Shown: positions 36,193 to 49,060, numbered from the stretch's first letter. The stretch: DNA of 64,000 bases from Lineus longissimus (GCF_910592395.1 NC_088319.1:13948001-14012000); one strand, 5' to 3'. Numbers and translations are program-made. Notes: a model not told the origin generated them from the sequence alone.

Positions 36193-38550
36193 GGGCTGGT
36201 TATAATTTATAAATGTGTAGTCATTCCCGTTTCGGCCCTGCTTGCATACAAACATCTTTTAGTTCAAGAGAGCATTTTTACTCATGACTCAATGGTACCA
36301 GTCAATTCTATTTTAGTTTACTATCGTCCGAATTAGCAGCAGGTTCAAGTAGTTTAACTACATAATTCCCTTAAATACCGGGAGATTATGGGCAGAAATT
36401 CGTCGAAAAACGAGGCATTAGCTAACGGCGAGAATTATATGGTTATCATCATCATCGCCCAAATTCTGGCTACGGAAGTATCGCTGTAGTGGTTGGCTTT
36501 CAACTCTATTCGATTCATTCAATTCAACACCATCTCAGACTGGTAATTGGTCTGGCCCGGATATTTGTCTATTTTCCTATTACCGTAGCTAATTCATAAA
36601 GCCAATTCCATGACAGAAACACGATTTATCACGAGTAGTAAAATGATTACTGTACCGTAAATATCGTCAACACAAGTAACTTAAAGTGTACGTTATTTGT
36701 ACATGCATGACAAGAGCCATTGATAGTTCCTAATTGAATAATAAAGTTACCATAAACAAGCATTACCCTAATTGTACAGAACGGGGGATTATGTAGTTAA
36801 TAAACATGCACTTTACGACATCAGTAGTTATTTATTACTGCTGTTTTACGACATAATTCTGCCGTAAACATTGCGGCACGAGCACTTGTTAACAGGATCC
36901 GTGCAGGATATATTGTTGTGATATGATGACCATGAGTTCAGTGTCATTTCTTGTTGATCACCCGGAAGAATCTTACAAACACGATATTGCTGTCTTCGGC
37001 TAGGTCGAGTCACTGATTGACAGAAGTACGACACCGAATCATATCAGCAACAGTCCGTCTCCAATCGCCTTTATCGCAACTTTTACTCAGTAATCGCTGA
37101 TGACCATCAACTTAAATGATGATGAGCCGCAGTTATGATGTCACGGAAATAAAACAACGTCATTAAAAAAAATTAAGTAAATCGGCTTGAACATTGAGGT
37201 TTCCCCTCTATTCCGGTAGGCGGGAAGCCATGTGTATTCTTTTAACATTCTGTTTCCATTCACCATGACGACGCGTGCACATTGAGCGCTTAGTCGTAGA
37301 TTTTAACTGCATTACGTTCTGGAGAACATTCTGTAGTTGATTTCTGAAGAAGAAACCACAAAGATGCAAAATAGCACATTCTAGTTTCTTTCCTACGCGG
37401 AATGGTCCATACATTTTATCTTGATGCACCACGACCAAGCATGCACCGTGAACGCTACTGGTCGTTACACCACCACGTTATAGGGAACAATCTATTGGTT
37501 CCTTTCTGAGTGATAAACTTCACTTACACTGATGATACGGAAGTAAGATAGAGCGGAGGGAAATATTTAGAGAACCACTTCAGGTCTAACCAAAATCGAC
37601 GCGACAACACAGGTGCGCTCGAGGAGCTAACTCAATTTTCGTTTGCGATATGTTTGAGAGGTACTTTGATGATGACGGTTTTGACCCTCCAGGTATCGAT
37701 CACTTGGGAACTCGTAATGAAAAGAAGTGTTTGGGACCCAGGCGGCCATCTTTCTCCGTAGGGCAAAGATGGATTCGTCCTGTAATAATACCATCAGTGA
37801 CACGTATCTTTTGTATCAAACCATGGCGGTACAATTTCGCCAAGTTTCCTGTTATGGGGAAACTGGGCCAAACCAAATATCGGTCGGTCTTTCCAATTTA
37901 AAAAAATCGTATTTCTTATTTCGCGAAGAGAAAAAATGGCGGTTTGAACAACTTGTTACCAACAAACAATTCTTGACTGCCGTCTTCATTTCACTTCAAT
38001 CCAATTTATATTTGAAAATACATGGAGCACATTTCATTAGAACAATAATGTGAAAGATGAAAGAGCAATCGACAACAATGTAAGATAATGAAAGTGTGTG
38101 CTGTACAAAAAGGATTACTTTCATGATAGAAATGTCATTTACATTTATCTCTTTTCCCACGAGGCTTCTTAACAATAATAAATAATCAGATAAGGTTCAG
38201 TGAAGTTGCTCCAATGACATGCAGTTCCGCTAATCGTGTTTTAACTATACGGCATGGCCTTTTAATTCAACTTTAAACATGAACCACGAGCTGATGTATG
38301 TTGTTTAGTCAAAGATGTCTAGACAGGAAACTGTTATTGTTGAAAAAAGAAAATTCCGAGTAAAAGGTTCTATATTTGCCGGTATTTTAGTGGCATGCGA
38401 CTAAAAACATGCTTTACCTGATTTTGTAACTTGTCAAATAGTTGTCCAGATAATTTCAATAGCTTGGTTTTATTTACAGTCCAAAGCTATTACAAGCAAA
38501 GTTTTTAAAAAAATAGTATCGTTTTGAATCCGGTGAACTGCAACTAAACA
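36193..38550. other. Unassigned intergenic DNA
   Basis: Overlapping plus frames at 37650-37901 and 37727-38053 are unrecognised. A minus frame with several cysteines (36846-37034) has no signal peptide. No structured repeat was found. Confidence 0.4.
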
Positions 38551-39700
38551 ACTTAACAGACGTGGGAGTGATAGAACTATTCCTATGATAAGCGAACACT
38601 GGTGAAATGAAAAGCAATTGTTTGTGATATTTCAGATAAAGACTGGCAGATCTGTGTTGGAACTCGATCAAACATTTAATCCAACCAAGGTCATTTGAAC
38701 AGCTTTGGTATATCGAACTTGTCGTCCTTGTAAAGTTGTTTTCCCATAAGGCAAGGATGTTAACAATCCCAAGCCCAAATATCACTTCAAATAAAATTTC
38801 GATTGATGTTTTCACCTGTCCTTCATCAAATGACATGTATGATGTTCAGAGCATGTTTTTGCAATAGAATGCCAGGAACAAATGAAGGGTTGAGAACCAG
38901 AACAACCTAAGTCATATGGTTAATGCATAGGACTTAGGTTGTTCTGGTTGGTTATCATGACTCTTGCGTAATTCGACGTTGAACTATGTACAATTACATG
39001 TACAGAAACTAAGTAGACAGCGGTGAGAGAACTCTGTTATCAAGCAAACAGTAGTGAATTAAAAAGCTATAGCTGGTAAGATGCCAGAAAGGCCTGTCAT
39101 ATCTGTGTTGGCACTGCAGTATTATTAAATTCAACCAAGGTCGTTTCAACAGAGTTTGTATAGAAAACGTCATCCTTGTGACGTTGTCATCCCGGAATGA
39201 GAGGAGATAAAGCAACCCCGTGTTCAAACATCACCTCAAGTGAAACTCCGATGATATCTCCACCTGTCCCTCATCAAAAGATATAGGATATTCATTGCTT
39301 GTTTCTGACAAGCAAAATACTCGAAGCAATTTGGTTATCACAACTCAATTTCCTCTCGGGCGATTTGACAATGAACTGTAAACTGAAACGACGGTCTTGA
39401 GATAACCTCTGCTATTCGAGTTTTGATGCGAAAGATATGGCAAGCAAGTTAATGATATTTCAGCATAGTCTGGCATATTTGTGTTTAAATTGGATGATCT
39501 TTGGTCGTTGACAAATTATGTAGTCTTCGCTTAATATGTTTTGTGCGGTAAGATTGTACACGCAATTGTCCCAACATATCCAAGCAATAAATAGTGATTG
39601 GTGATATCTTCGGCGTAGTGTTAAGGCACATTGAGCTTGGATTTATTACGGAGAACAGAACTAAACCAAGGTCACATTTTCTTGAAGACTGTCGGCAAGA
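38551..39700 (-). repeat. Degenerate tandem array, three to four units of ~350-450 bp
   Basis: Shared landmarks recur in order. The word tctgtgttgg with ccaaggtca and tttgaacag is at about 38650-38705 and again at about 39100-39155. Diverged forms occur at about 39470-39500 and 39660-39680. In the first two units, a cacctgtcc-tcatcaaa word follows about 110-130 bp later. On the minus strand both of these units encode SFDEGQV at that site, but the downstream frames are broken by frameshifts, so the conservation looks like DNA repeat history rather than a gene. Confidence 0.55.
38895..38949. repeat. Perfect 19-bp inverted repeat with 17-nt loop
   Basis: AACCAGAACAACCTAAGTC (38895-38913) is the exact reverse complement of GACTTAGGTTGTTCTGGTT (38931-38949). 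A perfect 19-bp stem this close is very unlikely by chance. It sits between two units of the degenerate array. It could form a cruciform or an RNA hairpin, though it is shorter than most animal microRNA precursors. Confidence 0.9.
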
Positions 39701-39734
39701 AAGTGGATGGAGATATCCGGGATAACTGCAGATC

Positions 39735-40400
39735 TATTATTTTTATTTGCCTTCGCCCGTTTACGCCTATCGTCCTCTATTAAAGATATTCCGTGGGAGT
39801 CGATGTTATCAATATTTCTCCTGATAAAGCCCGCAGCACACTAGCCGCCAACTTCGGCGTTCACTGGCGTTTTTTGCCGCAAGAGCCCTGAGCGCTTGAA
39901 AAATCCGTAGTCTGCTATGAACGGCGTCAGCGAACGCGACTTGCCGCCACTTGCCGCAACTCAACTCCAAATATCTAACATGTTTGATTTTTGACGCGTG
40001 TCGCCGCGTTTAAACGCAAGAAGAAGCCAGGTGTGCTACGGAATGCCGCCTGAATTGGCGTCGGCGGCGAGGCTATGGCCAATCAGTATGCGTCTTGATG
40101 TCACATGATTTCAAAATGGCAGCCTAAAGTTGCGGAAAAGACGCTACTGGACGCCGATTCTGGGCAGGTGTGCTCTGACCGGGATCCATTGGCCGCTCAC
40201 TTCGGCGTCGAGAGGCGTCAGCTGAACGCTTCTTGTCGCCAAAGTTGGCGGCTAGTGTGCTGCGGGCTTTACCTTTTTATATATAAGAGACAATAGAACA
40301 ATAGAAATTTAGGCCAAGGTGCGAGCGGGCTTTGTTTGAAGCCAATAGACCTTGGGGGCTTGGCATTGATTCTTTCAATTGCAAGGTAAGATGCAAACTA
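39735..40400 (+). mobile_element. Family A repeat, copy 3, split by a nested MITE
   Basis: The left part (39735-39826) carries tttgcc, cgcctatcg, ccgtgggagtcgat and ctcctgata. The right part (40270-40400) resumes with a cctttt stretch and then aatttaggccaaggtgcgag, gggctttgttt and ccaatagacc. Joined without the insert, the order matches intact copies such as 48850-49060. The family A copy was therefore there before the MITE. Confidence 0.75.
39827..40269. mobile_element. MITE, 443 bp, TA target duplication, nested in family A
   Basis: The terminal repeats start AAGCCCGCAGCACACTAGCC. The inverted match runs about 33 bp with one mismatch (39827-39859 against 40237-40269). TA lies on each side (39825-39826 and 40270-40271). 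The interior is GC-richer than its surroundings, with repeated ggcg and gccgc words. The 63-codon frame at its right end has no transposase signature. It is a non-autonomous DNA transposon. A TA duplication fits Tc1/mariner-like or similar elements, but the superfamily is not determined. Confidence 0.8.
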
Positions 40401-41732
40401 ACGTAATGTCTGTTAATCTTCCGGGTGAACCTAGGCCACCACGCTCTTTACATCGCCTAGCGTAAGTACTCCCGCGGACCCTCTGCCATGTAGCCCATTA
40501 GACAATTTTAGAGGTCCAGCAGTCCCACAAGAGTACTATGATATCCCATCACATTAGTTTGCAGATGAATTGGCATATTTAACGACCCACAAATGGCCAA
40601 AGTTTCGTAAACACATGATGAGATCAACAAGGTTTTCAAGAATGCATACTTCAATGTAGTTGATTTGAAGCCGGAGGCAAAAACCAGTCAGGGAATTGGA
40701 ATTGACGTTCAGCATTCAAAAGCTCATCCCCAATCCTTGTTTGTGTCTCACGGAGTACTCAGAGGTAATGATGGACGGTAATTATTCTTTTTTCACGGCG
40801 CATGTTGCGCTGGTTACAGTATTCAAATAGCACTAATGCCAACTGTTCTTCACATCATTAATATTGCTGGTGTTAAAGAAGCTTCAGTTTTAACACTTGT
40901 TTTTCATGTACTGACACGAGTGATGGCTCTTTTTCTTATTACTACTATTTTGTCTAGACGACCGGTAAGAGTAAAACCAAGCAAAAAAGCTACCAGTTTT
41001 CCCAAGAATTCTTGATTTATCTACATGTTCATGGCGTACTAATCTGATAGAGATGCTTTCAAAAAACAAATAAACTTTTTAAGGGCTGTGACGGACTGGC
41101 GCGCCGATGCGTTTTGTGTTGTTAATTAACACGTCCCTACGTTGTTATGTACTGGCACGAAAACAAAAAAACAGTTTGTCACCGCCTTACACTGTGGTGC
41201 TGCCGAGTTTCCATGCCAATTTCCTTTTAAAAGGAATTTGAAAAGACGTTTATACATGCTACTGCCTTATGGATCAGCCACCGCTTAATCACAAGGTTAC
41301 ATGCCGCGTTGAAAACTATGAATACAGAATACATGTAGTTCGATCATGACCCCCTGGTGTGTAATTCCTTCTCTGTACTTTTCATATTGCTAAGAATGAT
41401 TACCTTATTTAAACCTTAAGGTTTTCACCTTCTATCGGTTTGATGTTGCTCCCGTTACCTCACACTTTGCAAAGATGGCGATCACTTTTTGTTTACCAGA
41501 ATCTCCCGTGATCTTCATCACCTTCGCCTTGACTTTCGTGTCACTCTGATTTCAATAATCGCCGAAAAACACATTTACTCACCTTCGGAAAACATTTGAA
41601 AGAGGCATCACAGCCATATTTAAATGAGTTCTCATTGAAAATCATCCCCATACATGCTTGTAAGTCTCCTTTATAAACATTTCAATCATGAATCTTCCAT
41701 GTCTTAAGAAAATCTCGTCTTCTAATAGTAAT
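40401..41732. other. Unassigned intergenic DNA
   Basis: No long frame and no structured repeat was seen. Short direct words only. Confidence 0.45.
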
Positions 41733-41955
41733 TTGCATAATCAAATTCGTGAATAATTGACGAGTTTTATCCAGATCGCTTTTCGTGGCCTAACTCGTCA
41801 TAACGACGCGTAGTCTTGTTGAAATGGTTAACGCAGTCATACCTATCTATTAGTATTCGACATATTGGAGTTTTACTAAGTGGGTCCTGAATGCAGATAC
41901 CTTGATTGGGAGACCTATCAAAGAAAGGGAGCTGATTTAAATGTCCTCGAGTGGT
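41733..41955 (+). repeat. 223-bp tandem duplication, copy 1
   Basis: The block with tttgcat, cgtgaataattgacgagttt, atccagat and gctttt recurs 223 bp later. Later blocks (tcttgttg, tattcg) also match with more changes. Confidence 0.7.
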
Positions 41956-42178
41956 TTTGCATTCAAACATCGTGAATAATTGACGAGTTTTCATCCAGAT
42001 AGCTTTTGGTGGGCTTACTTGTTTAAGTGACACATAATCTTGTTGTGATAGTGAAGACAATCCAAACTCATCAGTATTCGCTATATGTATCATGAGCGAG
42101 TCTTAAAGCCAGCTGCCTTGAGTAGTACGGGGAATATCGAAGAAGCTATTCGATACGTATCAGATTCATGCAATATCA
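41956..42178 (+). repeat. 223-bp tandem duplication, copy 2
   Basis: Second copy. The first 60 bases are close to copy 1 and the rest is diverged, so the right boundary is approximate. Confidence 0.65.
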
Positions 42179-43435
42179 TTGTTCGTGTTGTTACACACTC
42201 AGACAGATTCCTCCTTTGCCGGGGAGAGGGTTGGTAAGCTGTGTCACCTGTTGAAGGAATCTACCTGCTTTCAATCTATTCATATTGCCGAGTAATGAAT
42301 TATGATCGTTCAACCTGTAACAAATTGACAATGCCGATGAGAAGCTTACTGCATGACTGAACAAATATATTTTTTGTAAAGATGAATCTGACTTCTGTCA
42401 GTCAGTTCTCCCTAGTTTCGCGCGTTAGCAAACAGCACGAAGTTATCAAAGAGTGAATGATGAACGATGGTGAATGATGGCACCATCAAAGCTGCCTCGA
42501 GAAAGGCATTTATAACCAAGGCGAGTGTCAATGTCAGGGAAACTATTCTAAACGCGTTAAACATTTCTCATGTCTCATGTCAGTATAGACACCATTACTG
42601 CCAAAAGAAATTTATCATATGGCTTTATATCTATCAAAAGGACGTCCCCCCTATTAGTGTTGATAAATCGGCTTGATGCCATTGAAGCAGAATGTCTGAT
42701 ATTGACAACAACAGTAGTCGCATTATATCAGAATGAAGTGACGAGATATACATCACCCCCAAAGAGCAATCTCTCGAGATGACCTGTGATATGGCCGATA
42801 AGAGTGACATTATGATGTTTGATGTCATATCTCCAGCCGTTAAGCAACATCTTGGCCCTTGTTCTTACTTGATGGCGTGAATAAATCTTAACGAAGTGAT
42901 ATGGAGATTTCCTTGTCAGAAGGAATCGGAGGCCAAGTTTGTTGCTCGTGCTCCTGTTACAGTGTCCAGAAACATTGTATAATTTCATATTTGGACTTAA
43001 TAGTGCCAGGCCTTTTAACACACAGTTTGGGATCAGACAGGTGGTTGATATTTAACTGCAATAGCTAATCTGATATCTATCAAGGTTAGCCAAATTCAGG
43101 TAATAACAACATGAATTTATCACGAGTGTATCGCTCAATGCTTTAGCTTCATGCGTTGGCACTTTCTGATTGGTCATTTCATATGGTCGGATGACACGTT
43201 TGACTCCCGATATGTAACATATGGACCATGAACTAGGGATCGCGGCTTTTTCCTATCGACCGACCTAGGCAATGGAAGCAAGCCATGGGACGCGGCTGAT
43301 TTCTAAAGGTAACCGAATTACTCCGAATAAACTGCCAGGTCAAGATTTACAGCCTCTGGAGGGGCAAACCTAACGTTAAACTCGGTATCGGCTGATGGTT
43401 TTATCCAACTTTATTAGAACCAACATCCAACGCAC
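42179..43435. other. Unassigned intergenic DNA
   Basis: No recognisable gene. The two overlapping plus frames at 42467-42782 are unrecognised. The sequence becomes GC-richer towards the minisatellite. Confidence 0.45.
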
Positions 43436-43671
43436 GGCGTTACATGGTAGCAGAGCGGCGTTACATGGTAGCAGAGCGCGCGGCGTTACATGGTAGCCGA
43501 GCGGCGTTACATGGTAGCCGAGCGGCGTGACATGGTAGCAGAGCGGCGTTACATGGTAGCAGAGCGTGCGGCGTTACATGGTAGCAGAGCGCGCGGCGTT
43601 ACATGGTAGCAGAGCGGCGTTACATGGTAGCAGAGCGCGCGGCGTTACATGGTAGCCGAGCGGCATTACAC
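43436..43671 (+). repeat. Minisatellite with mixed 21- and 25-bp units
   Basis: Ten full units and one partial unit of GGCGTTACATGGTAGCAGAGC. Starts at 43436, 43457, 43482, 43503, 43524, 43545, 43570, 43595, 43616, 43641 and 43662 give the spacing pattern 21, 25, 21, 21, 21, 25, 25, 21, 25, 21. The 25-bp form adds GCGC (once GTGC) before the next unit. A cag/ccg variant also alternates among units. The order of variants shows higher-order duplication. Confidence 0.95.
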
Positions 43672-46600
43672 TCCCAATATCAGCAAAAGTATCTCGTTTA
43701 TTGCTATTGACAAATTGAGGAATTGATTCTTAAGGTTGCAATGGCCAGTTAGCCTAACCATACACATTTTCGTATCACCCTAAATCATCACGATTGAACA
43801 AGATACACGATTCCAGATCCATCAAAACATGGCCAAGATAAGAGATTCCTCGCGAATTCATACCAGAACGAAATAATGTTACTTCGAAGAGTGCAAGCTT
43901 TTAAGGAATCACCCCCAGAGGGTACCCAAATTGCCTGTCATCCACAATGGCTCTCTCCCATGGTGATAGTGTTTCAATCTCACGGATAAGTCGCCGAAAG
44001 CATAACAATTATCTGAAGACGTTTGGAGAGTGCAGCTGAGCTGTGTCTATCAATTGGAGCATTTATGATCTGACTTATTTCAAAAATATTGACATTAAGT
44101 AGTATCATCATAATGCAATTAAACCTATTGGAAGCGATGATATTTTGTTTTTGTCTTGTTGTGGAATTTATAGAGCAAACGAGTCTGTAACTTAAACCAG
44201 ATATTCGGGAAATACAATTCTATGTTCAAAATTTCTACGAATAAAGGGCACCTGACTATCAGTGTCCATCCCAGTTGATACCTCGCGATAAATCATTTTT
44301 CTCCAATCAATTATTTGATGATTGACCTGGGTTTTCTGGTGTACAGTTATCTGGCTCATCGTGTATACATCATGTGTTCAAGTTAAGTTGAAATAGACTT
44401 GCCTAAAAGAATGCCCCTGTTGAAGAGTTTCAATTCTCGACTTCTGATCCGTTCCCGTCCTATAAAATACCAAACGAACATCATGTCTGCCAGTCGGTTC
44501 ATGAGGTCTAATCAGCTCATGAATTTTCCCCTGAAGTCCCCGTTACAGACATGACAACTTCATTAATTTCGCTATGTCATGACATCAAGATACATAATAA
44601 TCCACCTTATTACAATTTACGGATCCCATCTGCCAATCTCCTTTCCATCACCAAACATCAATTTTCGAAACTAATTCCAAGTAATGACAGAACAGGACCA
44701 TCATGTAAAAGTAACTAATAAAAGAGAGATATATTAAGGTGGCTTCGTGTTGGAACAAATGAGGAGATAGCATGCGATTTCTACTCCAAAGTTCCTTTTA
44801 GCTTGATTGCTTTTATTTTGATTGCTTAGATGGATGCTTCAAGGTTATGTTAAAGGGGTATGAAATATATCTACTCTATCGTCTTACCCATGTGTTTATC
44901 ATGTTGTGAATAGCATTTACGAAGTGTTTTGAAGTCAACGAAAAACTTAAAGAAAATGCAAAGCTTCGGTCACCTATAAATGTAGCCAATTACAGATCCC
45001 CTACAATTAACAAAGGCAGGGGTTTACATAGAGCATCAGTCAATGCAATGAATGGTACTGTGTACGCTAGAGAGCTACCTTGATGGCTGATGTGGCTCTA
45101 CCACTCGGCACTGATACCTTGTGTTAAGCTTTGTGTCAATCTGGAATTATGCTTGAACCGCCATTTAGGAGGCAAGAGATCAGTACAACCCCCTAAATGT
45201 TATCATTCACCTCACCTTGGCGGATTTACTGATCAATCATGAGGTTTACTAACTGTCTATAGCCGTAGGTGAAACCGTAATGCCCGTAATACCATCTGTC
45301 TGGTGGCCGTCAATCAAGAGGTATTGACATCAATTTAGTTAGTGACTTACTGGAGGCAATTGGCAACTTCAGATTTGGTTATGATGGCTTGCAATTGTCC
45401 TAATTCTGGTAAATCATAGCTGACCGGTCGTGCTGCAATGCGAGGCGACTTACGTCTGCATCGGCATCACTGGAAGTTGATCAATCGCAAGCTACCCCGA
45501 AACTAACTTTATCGCAAAGATGCCATTAGTCCTTCTTCGTCTAAGCGTTCTATTTTCTTTTATGGCTTTACGACAGAACCAGGCCTATGTCTCTGATAAA
45601 CCTGGTCGTCGTCTCTTTTCTCCCTTGCTCCCCAGAGCTTCGTCGAAAATCGGAGGTCGAAAACCCGCAAAATCAAATCGTCGCACGCAGCGTAATACGA
45701 TATTCCCAGAGTCATGAATCTCCTCCATCTCAATCTTGCATATCGGGACATCACAAAGACTTCGCATAATCAAATTACACTAGACAGAAAAAAATCCGTT
45801 GGAGGCACTGTAGATTTGCTCCAAACAGAAAAAGAGCTTTCTTCTTCGCGTTGAAGTCATTATACTGCATCAATCACTTAGTGTTGCTCAGATCTTCGGC
45901 AAACACTTCGTCGATAACCGGATTGCACGTCAAGCATCCACTAAGCGCAAGTCGTACCAGGTCGTGTAGTAATCGTACATTCAATTAATTGACAGTAATC
46001 AGACATTAATTTCAATATGGAGCGTTTCAACAGCGTCTTTCACAACAAAATTGAGTTATCGTCCCTCACTGAGAGGAAAAATCGGAAAAAATATTGTCAG
46101 ACAGAACAACTTCAGGAAATCGCCTTATCGTATCGTAAGTTTGCACGCGAACAAGATCGATTGAAAAACTGTTAGAAGAAGAAGGTTAAGAAGAACTCAT
46201 GACATTTCACTTAAAGTAATCGAGAAGCGCATTGCAGTGCGACTTCAATAATATCTGATACCCAAAATATCCTGTAATTATATCACTCACACGCTAAGGG
46301 ACTCAGTGACTTGTAAGACACATCGGCTGCCTTGATGTGAGCAAGGCACGACCCCCGACCTTCTCCAGTTATCTCCAAGGGCTATGCGTCCGAGTCAACA
46401 TCAGCAGTAACTATCTGACCGAACACAAAGGAAGCGTCGGCGACATTATTGGTGTTGTATCACCGCGGCCATTCCGCCGACTGGGCGCGACTGATTGTGT
46501 TACTTCTCATACAGGGCCATTCCTTCCGGCATGAACATGCGATATTAGACAGGCTCGTCCCTTGGTATATTGATGTATATTGATGATGATTGAAAACTTG

Positions 46601-46795
46601 GAGTGATCTGAGCTGTCATTGATATGGCAGGTCTCGAAACACGGACCAATGACATTATTAAAGACATTATTACCAAGCTCTTGGCAGCCCAGTCAAATCC
46701 TACATCAAAAGCTCACATGGTCCGACTAACCTTGACCTGTTGAATAACATCAAGTGTTCATATTTGACACTTGGGGTTTCATTACGTGTACTTGT
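43672..46795. other. Unassigned intergenic DNA
   Basis: A short GC-richer patch at about 45580-45720 is open in three frames at once (up to 65 codons), which suggests base composition rather than coding. No other feature was supported. Confidence 0.4.
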
Positions 46796-46940
46796 GCTTA
46801 TCGACGCAGAGGAAAGCTGTTTCATGGAGAATAACAATGGGAATTTAGGCCAAGGTGCGAGCCGGCTTTGTTAAAAGACAATAGACCGTGGATTGGGCTA
46901 GGTCTGTTTTAACAGCGAGGTAAGGGAGGGGGCGTAATGT
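46796..46940 (+). mobile_element. Family A interspersed repeat, copy 4 (5' truncated)
   Basis: It retains gaaagctgtttcatggag, aacaatgggaatttaggcc, ggtgcgagccggctttg and gacaatagaccgtg, and ends aggtaagggagggggcg. It lacks the first ~60 bp of the full-length copies. Confidence 0.75.
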
Positions 46941-47825
46941 TTACTTTGTGGAATGTGTGCGCGTGCCTTGTTCAACACCCTCTCAAACCTGACAAAAATA
47001 TAATACCATACATGTGTAAAATAATCATACTCTCGCTGGTCCTTGTGAATGCCCTTTTTAAGCGCGATAAACACGCTGATTCCACGTAGAAACTCCCGCA
47101 CGGTCATATTTACTCAGCCCGTTGACTTGGTGAACGATGGACGAGGCTATAACCTTCAAACAGACAATGATATTGATTCATGCAGAAACAGCCTGGGGGT
47201 GACATCGGGGAAGGGCAGAGGTATCTCTCTGGACTCTTAGTACGAGTTCGAACAGTCCAGGTTATGAAACAGTTGCTGATATAAGGAAAGGATAGGTCTG
47301 TTACAGAACGCAACGAGTAATCATCGGGGAGAAAAATATATACGCCAAGTGAAAATATACATGACTAAAAGCCAAGAGCTAAGACCGAAGGCAAACGTAT
47401 GAAATGATTTTCTACACAGAACTCCTTAAACTTAGGAGGTGTGGCTTCTCCAGATTTAGTCCGTACGTGAGGTGAGAGTGTCAAAGAAAACGTGTCATGC
47501 TGCGGCAGCTTAACATTGTTATATGCAACACTAAAATTTGTTAGAAGTTTTCTTCATAGCTTTTGCGCAAATGCAGTATGCCAAAGTACTTGTAAACTTT
47601 TGTGTCATCTTCATGTTAATTTCAGCGGAAGCAACCGATGCGTCCTCGTACCTGCCATGTCACCCAGGAATAAATCTGCCCCTACATAACCTAATCGGAT
47701 AACAGTATATCGTATCAGTCTGGTTTCGATAGTTCCGCCTAATTAGATCGCTAATTGGTAATTTGTCGTGTTGGAGCTGGGGATGCCACTCACGTGAAAC
47801 GATCGCATTCTCGTTCTTGCAGAAT
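46941..47825. other. Unassigned spacer
   Basis: No gene or structured repeat was recognised between family A copies 4 and 5. Confidence 0.45.
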
Positions 47826-48035
47826 GACGTTATTTTTCCCCCGCCCTTACCTTGCAGATAAAAGAGGAACTCAGGCCTAGCCCAATCAATCAATACACGG
47901 TCTCGTGTCGTTAAACAAAGCCCGATAGCACCGAGTCCTAAATCCTCATTGTTCTACTCTCTTATCAAAGGGCTTACAGGGCAAGTCTTGATACATCGAC
48001 CCCCGCGAAACAGCCTTCGTGGAGGTCAATTCACC
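47826..48035 (-). mobile_element. Family A interspersed repeat, copy 5 (long version)
   Basis: In minus orientation it has cgaaggctgtttcgcggggg and tcgat, then the additional tatcaagacttgccctgtaa and ctttgataagaga segment. It continues with gggctttgttt and gaccgtgt, and ends aggtaagggcggggg. The additional segment of about 35 bp distinguishes the long from the short version. Confidence 0.75.
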
Positions 48036-48849
48036 TAACCAGCAAGACCAATTAAACGTTATAAGTACATGTAACAGAAAGGACGGTTCGGCCGATGCAA
48101 GAAGTTGTTTTGAGACAATCATTTCGCCGAAAGATTGAGTCGAATTTTATTCAATATGTAAACCTAATTTCCAGTATGCGCATGAGGAAATGTCTACAGC
48201 GGCGGCACCTTTATATGAAGGCGTTTTTGTAAAGCAATCGAGGTTTTGATTAACTTGTGCTGACTGTAGGCGTTTTCATTATCTAAGTGCACATCAATTT
48301 TTTGTTTGTCTTGGGAAAAAGATATATGATTTTTCTAATTTATTATCTGAATCAATACGATAGAGTTTGTTAGGGAACTGCTGGAAGTAACTGAAAAAAG
48401 TACGAGATCAAGAACATTTATGTCTTGCCAGCAATATCAAATGTAGCACACCATGCCACTTCGTCTCCAAACCATCATGGTTTCGACGAAAGCAGACACG
48501 ATGTTGAGGGGAAAATGCGTTAGGGGTTCTGAACGACTCCGCTGTTTTTCTTTCTGATGATTTTAGTCGTAGACCCTCATAACGCATCTAAGCACTCACA
48601 GCCAGAACCAGACAAGATTGTCATGATAAGATAGAAATGAGTTAGATCCAGAACAGACTCTGTCTAGTAGATCCCATGTCAGCGATTAAAGCCAGCACTC
48701 AAGTCACTTCTTAAACAACCGTGTTTAAAGTAGGTACAACGAGACACGATATTTAATTATATAGCAAATTAAAGAGTATACAACCGACTCAGCAGCTCTC
48801 TTACCAACGAAGATTAGTTAGAAGTTCTATCTCTATCCCTTGCCAACAT
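48036..48849. other. Unassigned spacer
   Basis: Nothing recognised; frames are short. Confidence 0.45.
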
Positions 48850-49060
48850 CACGTTTATTTTCCCTAGCGGGTTTAGGCATATCGACTCCCACGAAAGCTA
48901 ATTCGTGGAGGTCGTTCTTATCAAGATTTGCCCTGATAAACCTTTGATAAGGGAGGTGAACAATGAGAATTTAGGCCGCGGTGCGAGCATGCTTTGTTCT
49001 AAGACAATAGACTGTGTATTGGGCTGGGTTTAGGCCTGTGAGGTATTAAGGGAATAAGTT
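48850..49060 (+). mobile_element. Family A interspersed repeat, copy 6 (long version)
   Basis: It carries the internal hairpin CGACTCCCACGA (48883-48894) / TCGTGGAGGTCG (48903-48914), then tatcaagatttgccctgata and ctttgataaggg. It continues with gaatttaggccgcggtgcga, gcatgctttgtt and gacaatagactgtg. This copy gives the intact order against which the MITE insertion in copy 3 can be read. Confidence 0.75.

Noticed and set aside
43436-43671. CRISPR-like spaced repeat
   Set aside because: The units are contiguous with at most 4 bp between them and there are no unique spacers. It is a minisatellite in an animal genome.
45520-45773. Several overlapping open frames on both strands
   Set aside because: Simultaneous openness in three frames reflects local base composition. 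None has a recognisable domain.
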